Of a stretch of 64,000 bases of DNA, positions 35,009 to 43,951 are shown one piece after another. Origin of the DNA: Aurantimicrobium minutum (lineage in GTDB: Bacteria > Actinomycetota > Actinomycetes > Actinomycetales > Microbacteriaceae). Below the pieces are notes generated by a model. It ran no database searches. It saw only the letters and a list, made by a program, of their open reading frames with translations, and was not told the DNA's origin. The stretch is from assembly GCF_002355535.1 (NCBI RefSeq), contig NZ_AP017457.1:1302001-1366000 (forward strand), in the 5' to 3' direction. Position numbers and translations under genes: made by a program. How positions within the stretch are numbered: the first letter of the stretch is position 1; every line of letters starts with the position of its first letter.

Positions 35009-36858
35009 TGTTGCCCGGCCGCTCACGATGGACGCCCTTGTGGGTGAGTCTGTCGTTTGCCGCCATCTTCATTGCGCTTCGTATTTTCTATCGCCTTCTT
35101 TTTGGTTCCTTCAGTTGGATAGCTGTTGGGCAAGCAGCACTGCTTGCTCTCCCTTTTGTGGCCATCATCGTGGCCTGTGGTTTATTCAGTTCTCTCATTG
35201 ACTTCAGGAAGCTGTTGGTCTCACTTTCTGGATTGAAGTATTCGCGTTCTGTCGGAACAGCGCTGACGATTGCGTTGGCAAGCTTCCCCACGTTGCTTGC
35301 TCAAGTGAAGAAGATCAACACGTATCGAACCCTGCGTGGAATCACCTCTCGTTTTGCCGTGGTCGTTCCCGTTCTCGAGCACACCGTTGAAAAGTCCGTT
35401 GCCCTCGCTGCCGCAATGGAGCTTGCAGGTTTTGGCTCGAGGGGGCAACTTCGTGAGGCAAACCCCAGTCCCATCACGTTGGAAAAGTACTCACTGAGTT
35501 TCGGTGATCACACCGTACTGAACAACGTTTCCGTTTCATTTGCCCCAGGCACTGTGTCCGTGCTGACCGGTGCAACAGGCTCTGGAAAGACATCCCTTTT
35601 GGAAAGCATCGCTGGCCTCAGCCAGCATTTCCATGCGGGTATTGCCACCGGTACTCTCACTCTGGGCACCATTGACCGCATCCGTGTTCCACCGCGCGAC
35701 ACCGCAGCCTTAATCGGTTTCGTTCCCCAAAATGTTCGCCTGAGTTTCACTGCATCCACCGCACGTGAAGAACTGGAGTTTACTCTTCGTCTACACGGTG
35801 AAACCAAGGAGCTCCTTCTTTCCCGAGTTGACGAGCTCCTGAGTGAGTATGGTCTCCGTGACTATGCAGATGTGCCCGTGGATCTGCTCTCAGCTGGTCA
35901 GGCAACTCGCGTAGCTCTCGCGAGTGCACTGGCGGCATCACCACAAATTCTTATACTCGATGAGCCACTGGCAGATCTTGATTCTGCGTCAGTGTCAGAG
36001 CTCATTGAGATTCTGGATCGTCTGCGTACCTCAGGCATGACCATCGTGCTATCTGAACACCACACAGCAGCGTTGCAAGCACTTGATCCTCGCTGGCTCG
36101 TGCTTGAAGCTGGAGCGGTATCTGAAGGACAGTTTGTTCCTGCATCAATGTTTCCTGCTCGTGCTCTGCCCTTGACCAGTTCTGATTTGGTCCTTGCTGT
36201 CACCGGCTTAGGAGTTGCTCACGGTAAAAAGAAGGTCTTAAGTGACGTCTCCTTCACTGCACGCACAGGAGACATCATTGCGCTCACTGGCGCAAACGGG
36301 GTGGGAAAAACATCTCTTCTTAATGCTCTAAGCAGCACGCGGTCTGCTGGAGTGGTGGAGGTGTTGGGAACAGACCTTTCGACCCTTCCTGCAACACAGA
36401 AGGTCAGACTCGTAGCTAGTGTTCCCGAACAGGCCTCCTGGCTGTTCATGAGCGAAAGCTTGGCGGAGGAGCTCGAGTATGCCGACAAGATTGCTGGTGT
36501 TCCTGCCGACACGGGGTTGACCGAGCTCACCTTCCGATCTCTGCTATCTCGTGATGTTTTATCTTCGAAGTTGTTGAGAACTCATCCTCGTGACCTCTCC
36601 GCTGGAACTCAGCGCGCTCTGGCTATTGCTCTTCAACTCAGTTGGAAACCAGGTGTCATCACAATTGATGAACCCACTCGAGGTTTAGATCCTCACTCAC
36701 GCTCTGCCATGGCAGAGGTTCTGCGCTGTGTTGCCGAAACTGGAACAGTTGTGGTGTTTGCAACCCACGATGTTGAATTTGTACGCAGTCTCAATGCGCG
36801 AATCTTCACCGTGGCAGAAGGAACACTCATCCACCCCGAGCAGGTAAACGCATGCTGA
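35008..36858 (+). CDS. Fused ECF energy-coupling protein (EcfT-EcfA-EcfA)
   Basis: 616 residues. About 1-150 form a compact EcfT-like membrane domain, with coupling-helix segments TYRTLRG and MELAGFGSRG. Two ABC ATPase domains follow. The first has Walker A GATGSGKTS, signature LSAGQ and Walker B ILILDEPLADLD. The second has GANGVGKTS, LSAGT and VITIDEPTRGLD. One polypeptide thus carries the whole energising module of an ECF transporter, which normally needs two or three proteins. It overlaps the S-component gene by 7 bp, so the partner is evident. Confidence 0.9.
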   Translation: MLPGRSRWTPLWVSLSFAAIFIALRIFYRLLFGSFSWIAVGQAALLALPFVAIIVACGLFSSLIDFRKLLVSLSGLKYSRSVGTALTIALASFPTLLAQVKKINTYRTLRGITSRFAVVVPVLEHTVEKSVALAAAMELAGFGSRGQLREANPSPITLEKYSLSFGDHTVLNNVSVSFAPGTVSVLTGATGSGKTSLLESIAGLSQHFHAGIATGTLTLGTIDRIRVPPRDTAALIGFVPQNVRLSFTASTAREELEFTLRLHGETKELLLSRVDELLSEYGLRDYADVPVDLLSAGQATRVALASALAASPQILILDEPLADLDSASVSELIEILDRLRTSGMTIVLSEHHTAALQALDPRWLVLEAGAVSEGQFVPASMFPARALPLTSSDLVLAVTGLGVAHGKKKVLSDVSFTARTGDIIALTGANGVGKTSLLNALSSTRSAGVVEVLGTDLSTLPATQKVRLVASVPEQASWLFMSESLAEELEYADKIAGVPADTGLTELTFRSLLSRDVLSSKLLRTHPRDLSAGTQRALAIALQLSWKPGVITIDEPTRGLDPHSRSAMAEVLRCVAETGTVVVFATHDVEFVRSLNARIFTVAEGTLIHPEQVNAC

Positions 36859-37622
36859 CGCGACTAAGTTCACTGAGAACGAGCCTTGTAGTGGCTGCCT
36901 CGCTCATGGCACTTGCTGCTTTTGCCTGGCCATTGTTCACTTCTGCACTTCCCACCCAGGCTCAAGCTGCCGTTCCTTTCGTTGTCTTTGCTGTTGTTCC
37001 GCTGCTGGTTGTAGTGATGTCGCTGATTCTTGATGGCAGCATCACCAGTTCCAAAACTCTTGCCCTCCTTGGTTTGCTCACTGCCGTGGGCACAGCCGTG
37101 CGCATTGCCAGCACAGGGGTGGGCGGCTTTGAAGCCGTCTTTATTGTGTTGATTCTGGGCGGACGTGCTTTTGGTGCACGATTTGGTTTCCTGCTCGGCA
37201 TGCTCACCATTGCGTTGTCTTCTGCGCTGTGGGGCGGGTTGGGTCCCTGGACTGCTTTCCAAATGTTTGCCGCCGGCTGGGTGGGGGCAGGTGCTGGATT
37301 GTTGCCTGGGCGCAACACCCCACCAACAGATAAATCATCGCGTCGCAAAGAAATTGTGATGCTGGCGGTATATGGCGTCTGTGCCTCCTATCTTTTTGGC
37401 GCAATAATGAACCTCTGGTTCTGGCCGTTTGGAGTGGGGCCAGAAACGGACATCAGTTACGTTCCTGGTGGCAGCCTGTTTGAGAACCTCAGCCACTTTG
37501 CGGTCTATACGCTTCTGACGTCGACTCTCACCTGGGACACCGTGCGTGCCATCACCACGGCAGTCGGTCTTGCACTTATTGGTGCACCAGCATTGAAAGC
37601 ACTGCGCCGAGCAAAACTCTAG
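36852..37622 (+). CDS. ECF transporter substrate-binding (S) component
   Basis: 256 residues, six or more transmembrane helices. A long loop follows ILGGRAFGARFGFLLGML and GLGPWTAFQM, typical of the larger S components of the CbrT and related vitamin group. It would bind the vitamin in the membrane and dock on the EcfT part of the preceding fusion. Cobalamin is the favoured substrate because of the DUF4430-like lipoprotein and the nearby B12-dependent metH. No cobalamin riboswitch was seen upstream, so the substrate remains inference. Confidence 0.78.
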   Translation: MLTRLSSLRTSLVVAASLMALAAFAWPLFTSALPTQAQAAVPFVVFAVVPLLVVVMSLILDGSITSSKTLALLGLLTAVGTAVRIASTGVGGFEAVFIVLILGGRAFGARFGFLLGMLTIALSSALWGGLGPWTAFQMFAAGWVGAGAGLLPGRNTPPTDKSSRRKEIVMLAVYGVCASYLFGAIMNLWFWPFGVGPETDISYVPGGSLFENLSHFAVYTLLTSTLTWDTVRAITTAVGLALIGAPALKALRRAKL

Positions 37623-38104
37623 ATATACACAGCCTCATCGAGGATGTGTGCATCCGAGATGGGGTGTAATCCGTCACGGTTGACCACATTGACAAACCTG
37701 CGCAGTACCAGCTCCATCTCGGTGGCAAACTGCACCAGGTCAAAATAGGTCGCCTGAGCGCTTGGTCCCACCAGCATGTCGAGGGGATCGTCTTCTCTGA
37801 GTGAATCTGTCAGCGCAGGCCCAAAGATAGCCAACTCATCAATGTTGTTCATGGCCGCCAGTTTGTGGAGAACATCACTCATTTCACCGAGTGCTTCCAT
37901 GCTCACGTTTCCCGATCCACCCAGAAGAACCTTGCGGCCGGCCATGTATTCCTTATAGGGAACAATGACCGCCTCAGGTTTACGATGTGCACCCATCACC
38001 ACGGGAAGTGCATTCGGGTCTGCCCGAAAAGTCTTCAAAATCTTCGAAAGATTCTCCCTGGCATCGGCAACGCTGACGATGACATCCGGGTTTGAGTACC
38101 ACAC
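37619..38104 (-). CDS. Orphan Phd/YefM-type antitoxin-like protein
   Basis: 161 residues. The N-terminal 60 residues match the prevent-host-death fold: VIVSVADARENLSKILKTFRADP, then VVMGAHRKPEAVIVPYKEYMA. The roughly 90-residue C-terminal part is longer than in simple antitoxins and unassigned. No toxin gene (Doc, YoeB or PIN type) lies on either side: upstream is an AT-rich gap, downstream the convergent S component. Two TGTACA boxes in the promoter gap support a YefM-like autoregulator. It overlaps the S-component stop by 4 bp. Confidence 0.75.
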   Translation of the reverse strand: MWYSNPDVIVSVADARENLSKILKTFRADPNALPVVMGAHRKPEAVIVPYKEYMAGRKVLLGGSGNVSMEALGEMSDVLHKLAAMNNIDELAIFGPALTDSLREDDPLDMLVGPSAQATYFDLVQFATEMELVLRRFVNVVNRDGLHPISDAHILDEAVYI

Positions 38105-38123
38105 GTTCCAATATTACTAAATT

Positions 38124-38154
38124 TGTACATAATTTTGTGTATTTATTATGTACA
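38124..38154. promoter_or_regulatory. Inverted TGTACA boxes upstream of the antitoxin gene
   Basis: TGTACATAAT (38124-38133) and ATTATGTACA (38145-38154) are perfect 10-bp inverted arms with 11 bp between. Each holds TGTACA, the core that E. coli YefM-YoeB recognises. The surrounding stretch of about 60 bp is strikingly AT-rich compared with the rest of the window. Confidence 0.7.
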
Positions 38155-38216
38155 TATTTTGAATTATGCGAATTTACAGGCTATGAGCATCAATTGACGC
38201 TTACGAGGACCCTCAG

Positions 38217-41200
38217 TTAGACCGAGAAGTACTTTGCCTCAGGGTGGTGGAATACAAAAGCGTCAGTGGACTGCTCTGGGTGTAATTGAAGTTCCTCAGA
38301 CAGTTCAACGCCGACACGTTCTGGACGCAGGAGTTCAACAACCTTGCGGCGGTCCTCCATGTCAGGGCACGCGGGGTACCCCAGGGAGAAACGAGCACCG
38401 CGGTAGTTCAACTTGAACATTCCGGCGAGATCATCAGGATCTTCAGCTTTGAAGCCCAGTTCTTCACGCATTCTGGAGTGCCAGAACTCAGCCAAAGACT
38501 CCGTGAGCTGCATTGCTAAACCGTTGAGCTCCATGTAGTCGCGGTAAGCGTTCTCTGCGAACATTTTGGCGGTGAACTGGTCAACTGTTGCACCAACGGT
38601 GACCAACTGGAAGCCCACCACGTCTACTTGGCCGCTTTCTCGAGACTTGACGAAGTCAGACAGGCACAAGTGACGATCACGGCGTTGGCGTGGGAAGGTA
38701 AATCGCAGGCGGTCGGAGCCGATGGCTCCCCCGCTTGGAAGCTGTGCTGAGCCGCCATCGGGGGCTAAAAGTCCTGGTTGACCCAGAATTCCTTGAGGAT
38801 CATCGCCGTGGTTCAGGATGACGAGATCATCCCCTTCTGAGACTGCTGGGAAGTAGCCATAGACAACCGAGGCATCCATCATGCCCTCGGCAAGGATGCG
38901 ATCAAGCCAATAACGAAGCCGTGGCCGACCTTCGGTCTCTACCAGCTCTTCATAACTTGCCCCGTCATCAGCGCGGCTGGGTTTGAGACCCCACTGCCCC
39001 ATGAACGTGGCACGTTCATCAAGGAAAGCCGCGTAATCAGCGAGGGCAATACCCTTGACGATGCGCGTTCCCCAGAACGGGGGCGTGGGGACGGGGTTAT
39101 CCAGCGCAACATCCGAACGTGTGGGCATGTTCTCGGGTTCGGTTACTTCAAGCAGGCTTTGCTTGTGAATACGCTTCTTCAGCTGGGGCAAACCGACGCT
39201 CTCAGGATCTGCACCACGACTGATCGCAACCAGTGGTTCCATCAGGGCTAAGCCTTCGAAGGCATCGCGTGCGTATCGCACGGTGCCATCAAACATGGAG
39301 GCCAAATCATCTTCCACGAAGGTTCTGGTCAAGGCGGCCCCACCGAGAATGACAGGCCACTTGGTGCCTAGCCCTCTACTAGTGAGCTCTTCGAGGTTTT
39401 CTTTCATCACCACGGTGCTCTTGACCAGCAAACCACTCATACCGATCACATCAGCATTGTTTTCTTCCGCAGCCTGAATGATTTCGTTGATGGTTTTCTT
39501 GATGCCGATATTGATGACGTCATAGCCGTTGTTGGTGAGGATGATGTCCACCAGGTTCTTACCAATGTCGTGAACGTCACCACGGACGGTGGCCAGGACA
39601 ATGGTTCCCTTACCGGCTTCATCACTTTTTTCCATGTGAGGTTCAAGCAACGCCACGGCGGTCTTCATGACCTCAGCAGACTGCAGCACGAAAGGAAGCT
39701 GCATTTCACCACTGCCGAAACGCTCGCCAACCACCTTCATGCCTGCCAGCAAGTGATTGTTAATGATGTCGAGTGCTGATGTGCCTTCAGCGCGGGCGAG
39801 GTCGAGGTCCTCCTCGAGGCCTTTGGATTCGCCGTCAATAATGCGGCGCTCGAGGCGCTCTCCCACGGGAAGAGCAGCAAGTTCTGCAGCTCGCGCATCC
39901 TTCAAGCTTGACGAGTCAACACCATCAAAGAGATCCAGCATGGTCGCGAGGGGGTCATAGGTGAGGTTGCCCTCAGCATCGTATTCGCGACGGTCCCACA
40001 CCAAATCCAAAGCAACTTTGCGCTGCTGTTCTGGGATGGAGGCCAGGGGAACAATCTTGGCAGCATCCACGATTGCTGAATCTAGTCCGGCCTCCACAGC
40101 TTCGTGGATGAAAACCGAGTTCAGCACAGCACGCGAGGCGGGGTTCAAACCGAAGGACACATTGGAGACACCCAGTGTGGTGTGGATTCCGGGGTATTTC
40201 GCATTGATCTGGCGAATAGCTTCAATGGTTTCAATCGCGTCGCGACGCGTTTCTTCCTGACCGGTGGCAATGGGAAACGTGAGAGCATCAACGATGATGT
40301 CATCCACACGCATGTCCCAGTCGTTGACGAGGGTGTCAATCAAACGACTGGCAATGCGCACCTTGTCTTCAGTGGTGCGCGCCTGACCTTCTTCGTCGAT
40401 CGTCAGAGCGATTACAGCTGCGCCATGCTCTTTGACCAGCGGCATAATTCTGCCAAAACGAGAATCTGGGCCATCGCCATCTTCGAAGTTGACCGAGTTC
40501 ACAACCGGACGGCCACCAATCAATTCCATGCCCGCTTGCAGCACGGCAGGTTCTGTGGAGTCGATGACCAATGGCAGCGTGGACGCACTCGCGAATCGTG
40601 ACACGATTTCGCGGGCGTCATCGGTGCCATCACGACCGACATAGTCCACGCAGACATCGAGCAGGTGAGCACCGTCACGAACTTGCTTGCGTGCAATCTC
40701 AACACAGTCATCCCAGCGGCTCTCGAGCATCGCTTCACGGAAGGCTTTTGAACCGTTGGCGTTTGTACGTTCACCAATAGCGAGGAAGGTGTTGTCCTGG
40801 TCAAAAGGAACGTGCTGGTAGAGGCTGGCAACACCGGCTTCATGCTGGGGGTTGCGCGGGGTGAGTTTCATTCCGCCAACACGGTCAACCACAGCCTTGA
40901 GGTGGGCAGGTGTTGTGCCGCAGCAGCCACCAACCAAAGCAAGACCAAACTCTTTCACAAACTGTTCGTGAGCGGTTGCCAACTCTTCTGGCCCAAGTGG
41001 ATAACGAGCGCCGTCTGCGGTGAGCTCAGGCAAACCTGCGTTGGGCATCACCATGACGGGAACGGTGGAGTTCTTGGAAAGTTGGCGAAGGTGCTCGCTC
41101 ATTTCGGCAGGACCGGTAGCGCAGTTCAACCCAATCATGTCGATGCCTAACGGCTCGAGGGCAGTCAGTGCTGCACCAATCTCGGAACCCATCAACATGG

Positions 41201-41816
41201 TTCCGGTGGTCTCCACGGTGACCTCAACAAAGATAGGGAGCTTGATTCCCTCTTCCTCGATGGCTTGCTTGCAGCCGTTCACGGCTGCTTTGGTTTGGAG
41301 CAGATCCTGCGAGGTTTCAACCAGGAAAGCATCTGCTCCGCCGCGAATTAGCCCCACAGCTTGTTCAGCGAATGTTGCCTTCAGGTGTGCATAGGTGGTG
41401 TGACCCAGGCTGGGAAGTTTTGTTCCCGGGCCCATCGATCCCAGCACCCACCGCATCCGGCCATCAGCGGCTTCAAACTTTTCAGCACTTGCTCGAGCAA
41501 TTTCTGCTCCTGCTTGAGCCAGCTCCGTTATGCGATCTTCAATGCCATAGTCACCCAGGTTGGACCAGTTAGCGCCAAAGGTGTTGGTTTCAACACAGTC
41601 AATGCCAGTTTTGAAGTAGGCATCATGAACCGCGGTGACAATATCGGGGCGGCTCACATTGAGAATCTCGTTACACCCCTCCAACTGTTGAAAATCATCC
41701 AGGCTGGGGTTGTGATCTTGCAGCATGGTTCCCATGGCGCCGTCAGCGATGACGACGCGCTCGGACAGCGCATCCATGAGCGCCTTGGAACGAGCAGGAA
41801 GCTGAGGTGTAGTCAC
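38217..41816 (-). CDS. metH: Cobalamin-dependent methionine synthase
   Basis: 1199 residues with all four modules in order. The homocysteine domain (about 15-325) has zinc ligands in GLALVGGCCGTTP. A pterin-binding domain covers about 340-625. The B12 domain carries DVHDIGKNL near 755, whose His is the lower axial cobalt ligand. A SAM reactivation domain occupies the C-terminus from about 920. Start is GTG. It transfers methyl from methyltetrahydrofolate to homocysteine, so the cell needs cobalamin. No corrinoid biosynthesis gene is in the window, but a candidate ECF importer lies about 0.6 kb from its 3' end. Confidence 0.98.
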   Translation of the reverse strand: MTTPQLPARSKALMDALSERVVIADGAMGTMLQDHNPSLDDFQQLEGCNEILNVSRPDIVTAVHDAYFKTGIDCVETNTFGANWSNLGDYGIEDRITELAQAGAEIARASAEKFEAADGRMRWVLGSMGPGTKLPSLGHTTYAHLKATFAEQAVGLIRGGADAFLVETSQDLLQTKAAVNGCKQAIEEEGIKLPIFVEVTVETTGTMLMGSEIGAALTALEPLGIDMIGLNCATGPAEMSEHLRQLSKNSTVPVMVMPNAGLPELTADGARYPLGPEELATAHEQFVKEFGLALVGGCCGTTPAHLKAVVDRVGGMKLTPRNPQHEAGVASLYQHVPFDQDNTFLAIGERTNANGSKAFREAMLESRWDDCVEIARKQVRDGAHLLDVCVDYVGRDGTDDAREIVSRFASASTLPLVIDSTEPAVLQAGMELIGGRPVVNSVNFEDGDGPDSRFGRIMPLVKEHGAAVIALTIDEEGQARTTEDKVRIASRLIDTLVNDWDMRVDDIIVDALTFPIATGQEETRRDAIETIEAIRQINAKYPGIHTTLGVSNVSFGLNPASRAVLNSVFIHEAVEAGLDSAIVDAAKIVPLASIPEQQRKVALDLVWDRREYDAEGNLTYDPLATMLDLFDGVDSSSLKDARAAELAALPVGERLERRIIDGESKGLEEDLDLARAEGTSALDIINNHLLAGMKVVGERFGSGEMQLPFVLQSAEVMKTAVALLEPHMEKSDEAGKGTIVLATVRGDVHDIGKNLVDIILTNNGYDVINIGIKKTINEIIQAAEENNADVIGMSGLLVKSTVVMKENLEELTSRGLGTKWPVILGGAALTRTFVEDDLASMFDGTVRYARDAFEGLALMEPLVAISRGADPESVGLPQLKKRIHKQSLLEVTEPENMPTRSDVALDNPVPTPPFWGTRIVKGIALADYAAFLDERATFMGQWGLKPSRADDGASYEELVETEGRPRLRYWLDRILAEGMMDASVVYGYFPAVSEGDDLVILNHGDDPQGILGQPGLLAPDGGSAQLPSGGAIGSDRLRFTFPRQRRDRHLCLSDFVKSRESGQVDVVGFQLVTVGATVDQFTAKMFAENAYRDYMELNGLAMQLTESLAEFWHSRMREELGFKAEDPDDLAGMFKLNYRGARFSLGYPACPDMEDRRKVVELLRPERVGVELSEELQLHPEQSTDAFVFHHPEAKYFSV

Positions 41817-41838
41817 TCTCCAAGCTTAATGGCGCGCA

Positions 41839-42570
41839 TTAGCCAAGATGTTCGCCAAAGAAGCGCTCGATGCGCTGCCAGGCATCGGCTGCTTCCTCCG
41901 GACGTGGCTTGAATCCAACGACAGTATTCATAAGGGGACGCAGAGCTTTCGGGCCAGCTTGTGTGGGGTTCATAAATGCGTGTGAAGCTTCGGGATAAAC
42001 CTTCACGTCGTGCGGGATACCTGCCTTGGTCAAAGCTGCTTCCAACTTGGGTCCTGCACCTTTGAGGGAAAGATCTTTCCCTCCGAAACTGGCCACAATC
42101 GGACAAGATCCCTGTAGTTGTGTATCGAGATCCTTCGCCGCTTGGCCGTAATTCACTGCAGCAGCGTCATAGCCTTTGTTCACCAGCTGCAAGGCGAAAC
42201 CACCGCCCATGCAAAAGCCCATCACGCCAATCTTGCCGGTGCAATCAGGTCTGGACAGCAGATAGTTTTTTGCAGCTTCAATATCCTGATATGCCTGACC
42301 TGTTCCATCCACGAGTGCGCGGAAGGTGGCTTTCAAACATTTCCGCATGCCACCGCGACTATAGAGATCAGGCATGAGAACCAGGTATCCCGCACTGGCC
42401 ATCCGGGAGATGTGGGAAGTCATGGATTCATCAATCCCGAACACCTCGTGCACAATCACCACTGCAGGGAAGGGACCCTTCCCTTGAGGTACAGCGAGCC
42501 TGCCCGGGATGTGTTCACCAGACTCAAGAGGGATGGTGATATCCGAAAGAATCGGTTCCGCGGACGTCAT
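41839..42570 (-). CDS. Dienelactone hydrolase family protein
   Basis: 243 residues, alpha/beta-hydrolase fold. The nucleophile elbow reads GFCMGGGFALQ (about 118-128), with the Cys nucleophile typical of dienelactone hydrolases. FGGKD near 175 supplies the Asp and ASHAFMNP near 205-212 the His. Natural substrates vary and no aromatic-degradation genes are nearby, so a general esterase role is as likely as carboxymethylenebutenolidase. The ATG of the next upstream coding region ends 4 bp into this gene, so the two are translationally coupled. Confidence 0.88.
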   Translation of the reverse strand: MTSAEPILSDITIPLESGEHIPGRLAVPQGKGPFPAVVIVHEVFGIDESMTSHISRMASAGYLVLMPDLYSRGGMRKCLKATFRALVDGTGQAYQDIEAAKNYLLSRPDCTGKIGVMGFCMGGGFALQLVNKGYDAAAVNYGQAAKDLDTQLQGSCPIVASFGGKDLSLKGAGPKLEAALTKAGIPHDVKVYPEASHAFMNPTQAGPKALRPLMNTVVGFKPRPEEAADAWQRIERFFGEHLG

Positions 42571-43949
42571 GAAGTGGCCAGAGCAGTGATGAGTTGTTGA
42601 TGATCATGCTCAGAAATATCGGCATAACCCAGCGCATATTCCGCGATGGCTTTATCAAAGGCCTTCGAGGTTCCCAAGTATCCGGTGATGAAGGAGGCAT
42701 CGCCAGCGCGAGCATGTGCCCTCGCTAACACTGCTCCGCAGATACGGGCATAAGAATTAATGCCTTCGACATCAAGCTTGGCTACGTCGATGGATCCCTT
42801 CATGTCCCACAGTTGACGGAAATAAAAATCATGTGGGGTAGTCGCTCCACCATGGCACCAACCCAAGAAGGGGTCGCCGGTTGCCTGCATGAGACGGGTT
42901 CCCACAACAACTCTTTCACCCGAGTTGGAGAAAACACTCTCTCCCACATAGGGCTCAAGTACTGAGGCGCTGGCTTGCTTTGCCTGCAGAATCAGGGGTT
43001 CACCATCACCAGACTCAAGCAACATGACATATGCCCGAGTACCCACGGACCCCACTCCAACTACTTTGAAAGCGAGGTGTTTGAACGAGTAGCGAGAGAG
43101 CAAGATTGCACGGTCAGGTTGCAGCGTTTTGATGTAGTCGGTGAAGACCGGTGCGAGTGCTTCAACAACAGTGCCTACGGCCGCGTCATCAATAGGAGTC
43201 AGCAGGGGTGGATCGGCGCGGAAGCGTCGCTGTCCATCGACAACCTCGGTGAGTTTGTTCACGGCAGAATCAACGGTTTTCTTCTTGGCTTTGTTGCTTG
43301 CCTTTTCAAACATGGAACGAATGTCCGAGTTTTTCATCTGCGACATCATCCACTTGACGTCCACTTTGGCAAACCATAAATCTAAGGTTTTGCGCTCACT
43401 GAAGGCAGACATCCATTCGCGGTATGACTGAGCAGATATCTGACACGCAGTGAACTGTTCGTCCCTACTGAGACCGTTGTTGCGAGCAGCCAGCGCAAAG
43501 CTGGCAGCCAATCGCTTCACATCCCACTCAAAAGGTCCCGGAGCAGTTTCATCAAAATCATTGAGGTCAAAAACCAGGCTGCGCTCTTGTGAGGCAAACA
43601 TGCCAAAGTTTGCCAGGTGGGCATCCCCGCACAGCTGCACTTCAATACCACTGTTGGGTTGCAGGGAAAGATCGTGGGCCATGACAGCAGCCGCCCCGCG
43701 CAGATAGGCAAAAGGGTTCTGAGACATTCGTTCGTATCTCAGCGGCACTAAAGACTGTTCGCGGTCTGCTTCTTGTCCGCGCAGAATACCCAGCGCCTCT
43801 TCACGTTCGTGGGGTGCTGGAAGACCCGCATGGCTTTCCAACGGAACTTGTTCACGGCGATGCTCCCCAAGAATTCTGCGTTGTTCACGAGTAGGCCTAG
43901 GCCGTGAAAAGAAATCGATAGATGCTTGGGCGCCATAGTTCACTGACAT
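42567..43949 (-). CDS. DUF2252 family protein
   Basis: 460 residues. RYERMSQNPFAYLRGAA near 70, LCGDAHLANFGMFAS near 105-119 and FDLNDFDE (about 126-133) are the conserved DUF2252 segments. They resemble the catalytic loop of protein-kinase-like or phosphotransferase folds (DxHxxN, then a metal-binding DFD). The biochemical role is unknown. It lies 2 bp after the PPK2 gene and is coupled to the hydrolase gene downstream. The closeness to a polyphosphate kinase is a hint towards phosphotransfer, not proof. Confidence 0.85.
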   Translation of the reverse strand: MSVNYGAQASIDFFSRPRPTREQRRILGEHRREQVPLESHAGLPAPHEREEALGILRGQEADREQSLVPLRYERMSQNPFAYLRGAAAVMAHDLSLQPNSGIEVQLCGDAHLANFGMFASQERSLVFDLNDFDETAPGPFEWDVKRLAASFALAARNNGLSRDEQFTACQISAQSYREWMSAFSERKTLDLWFAKVDVKWMMSQMKNSDIRSMFEKASNKAKKKTVDSAVNKLTEVVDGQRRFRADPPLLTPIDDAAVGTVVEALAPVFTDYIKTLQPDRAILLSRYSFKHLAFKVVGVGSVGTRAYVMLLESGDGEPLILQAKQASASVLEPYVGESVFSNSGERVVVGTRLMQATGDPFLGWCHGGATTPHDFYFRQLWDMKGSIDVAKLDVEGINSYARICGAVLARAHARAGDASFITGYLGTSKAFDKAIAEYALGYADISEHDHQQLITALATS

Positions 43950-43951
43950 GT

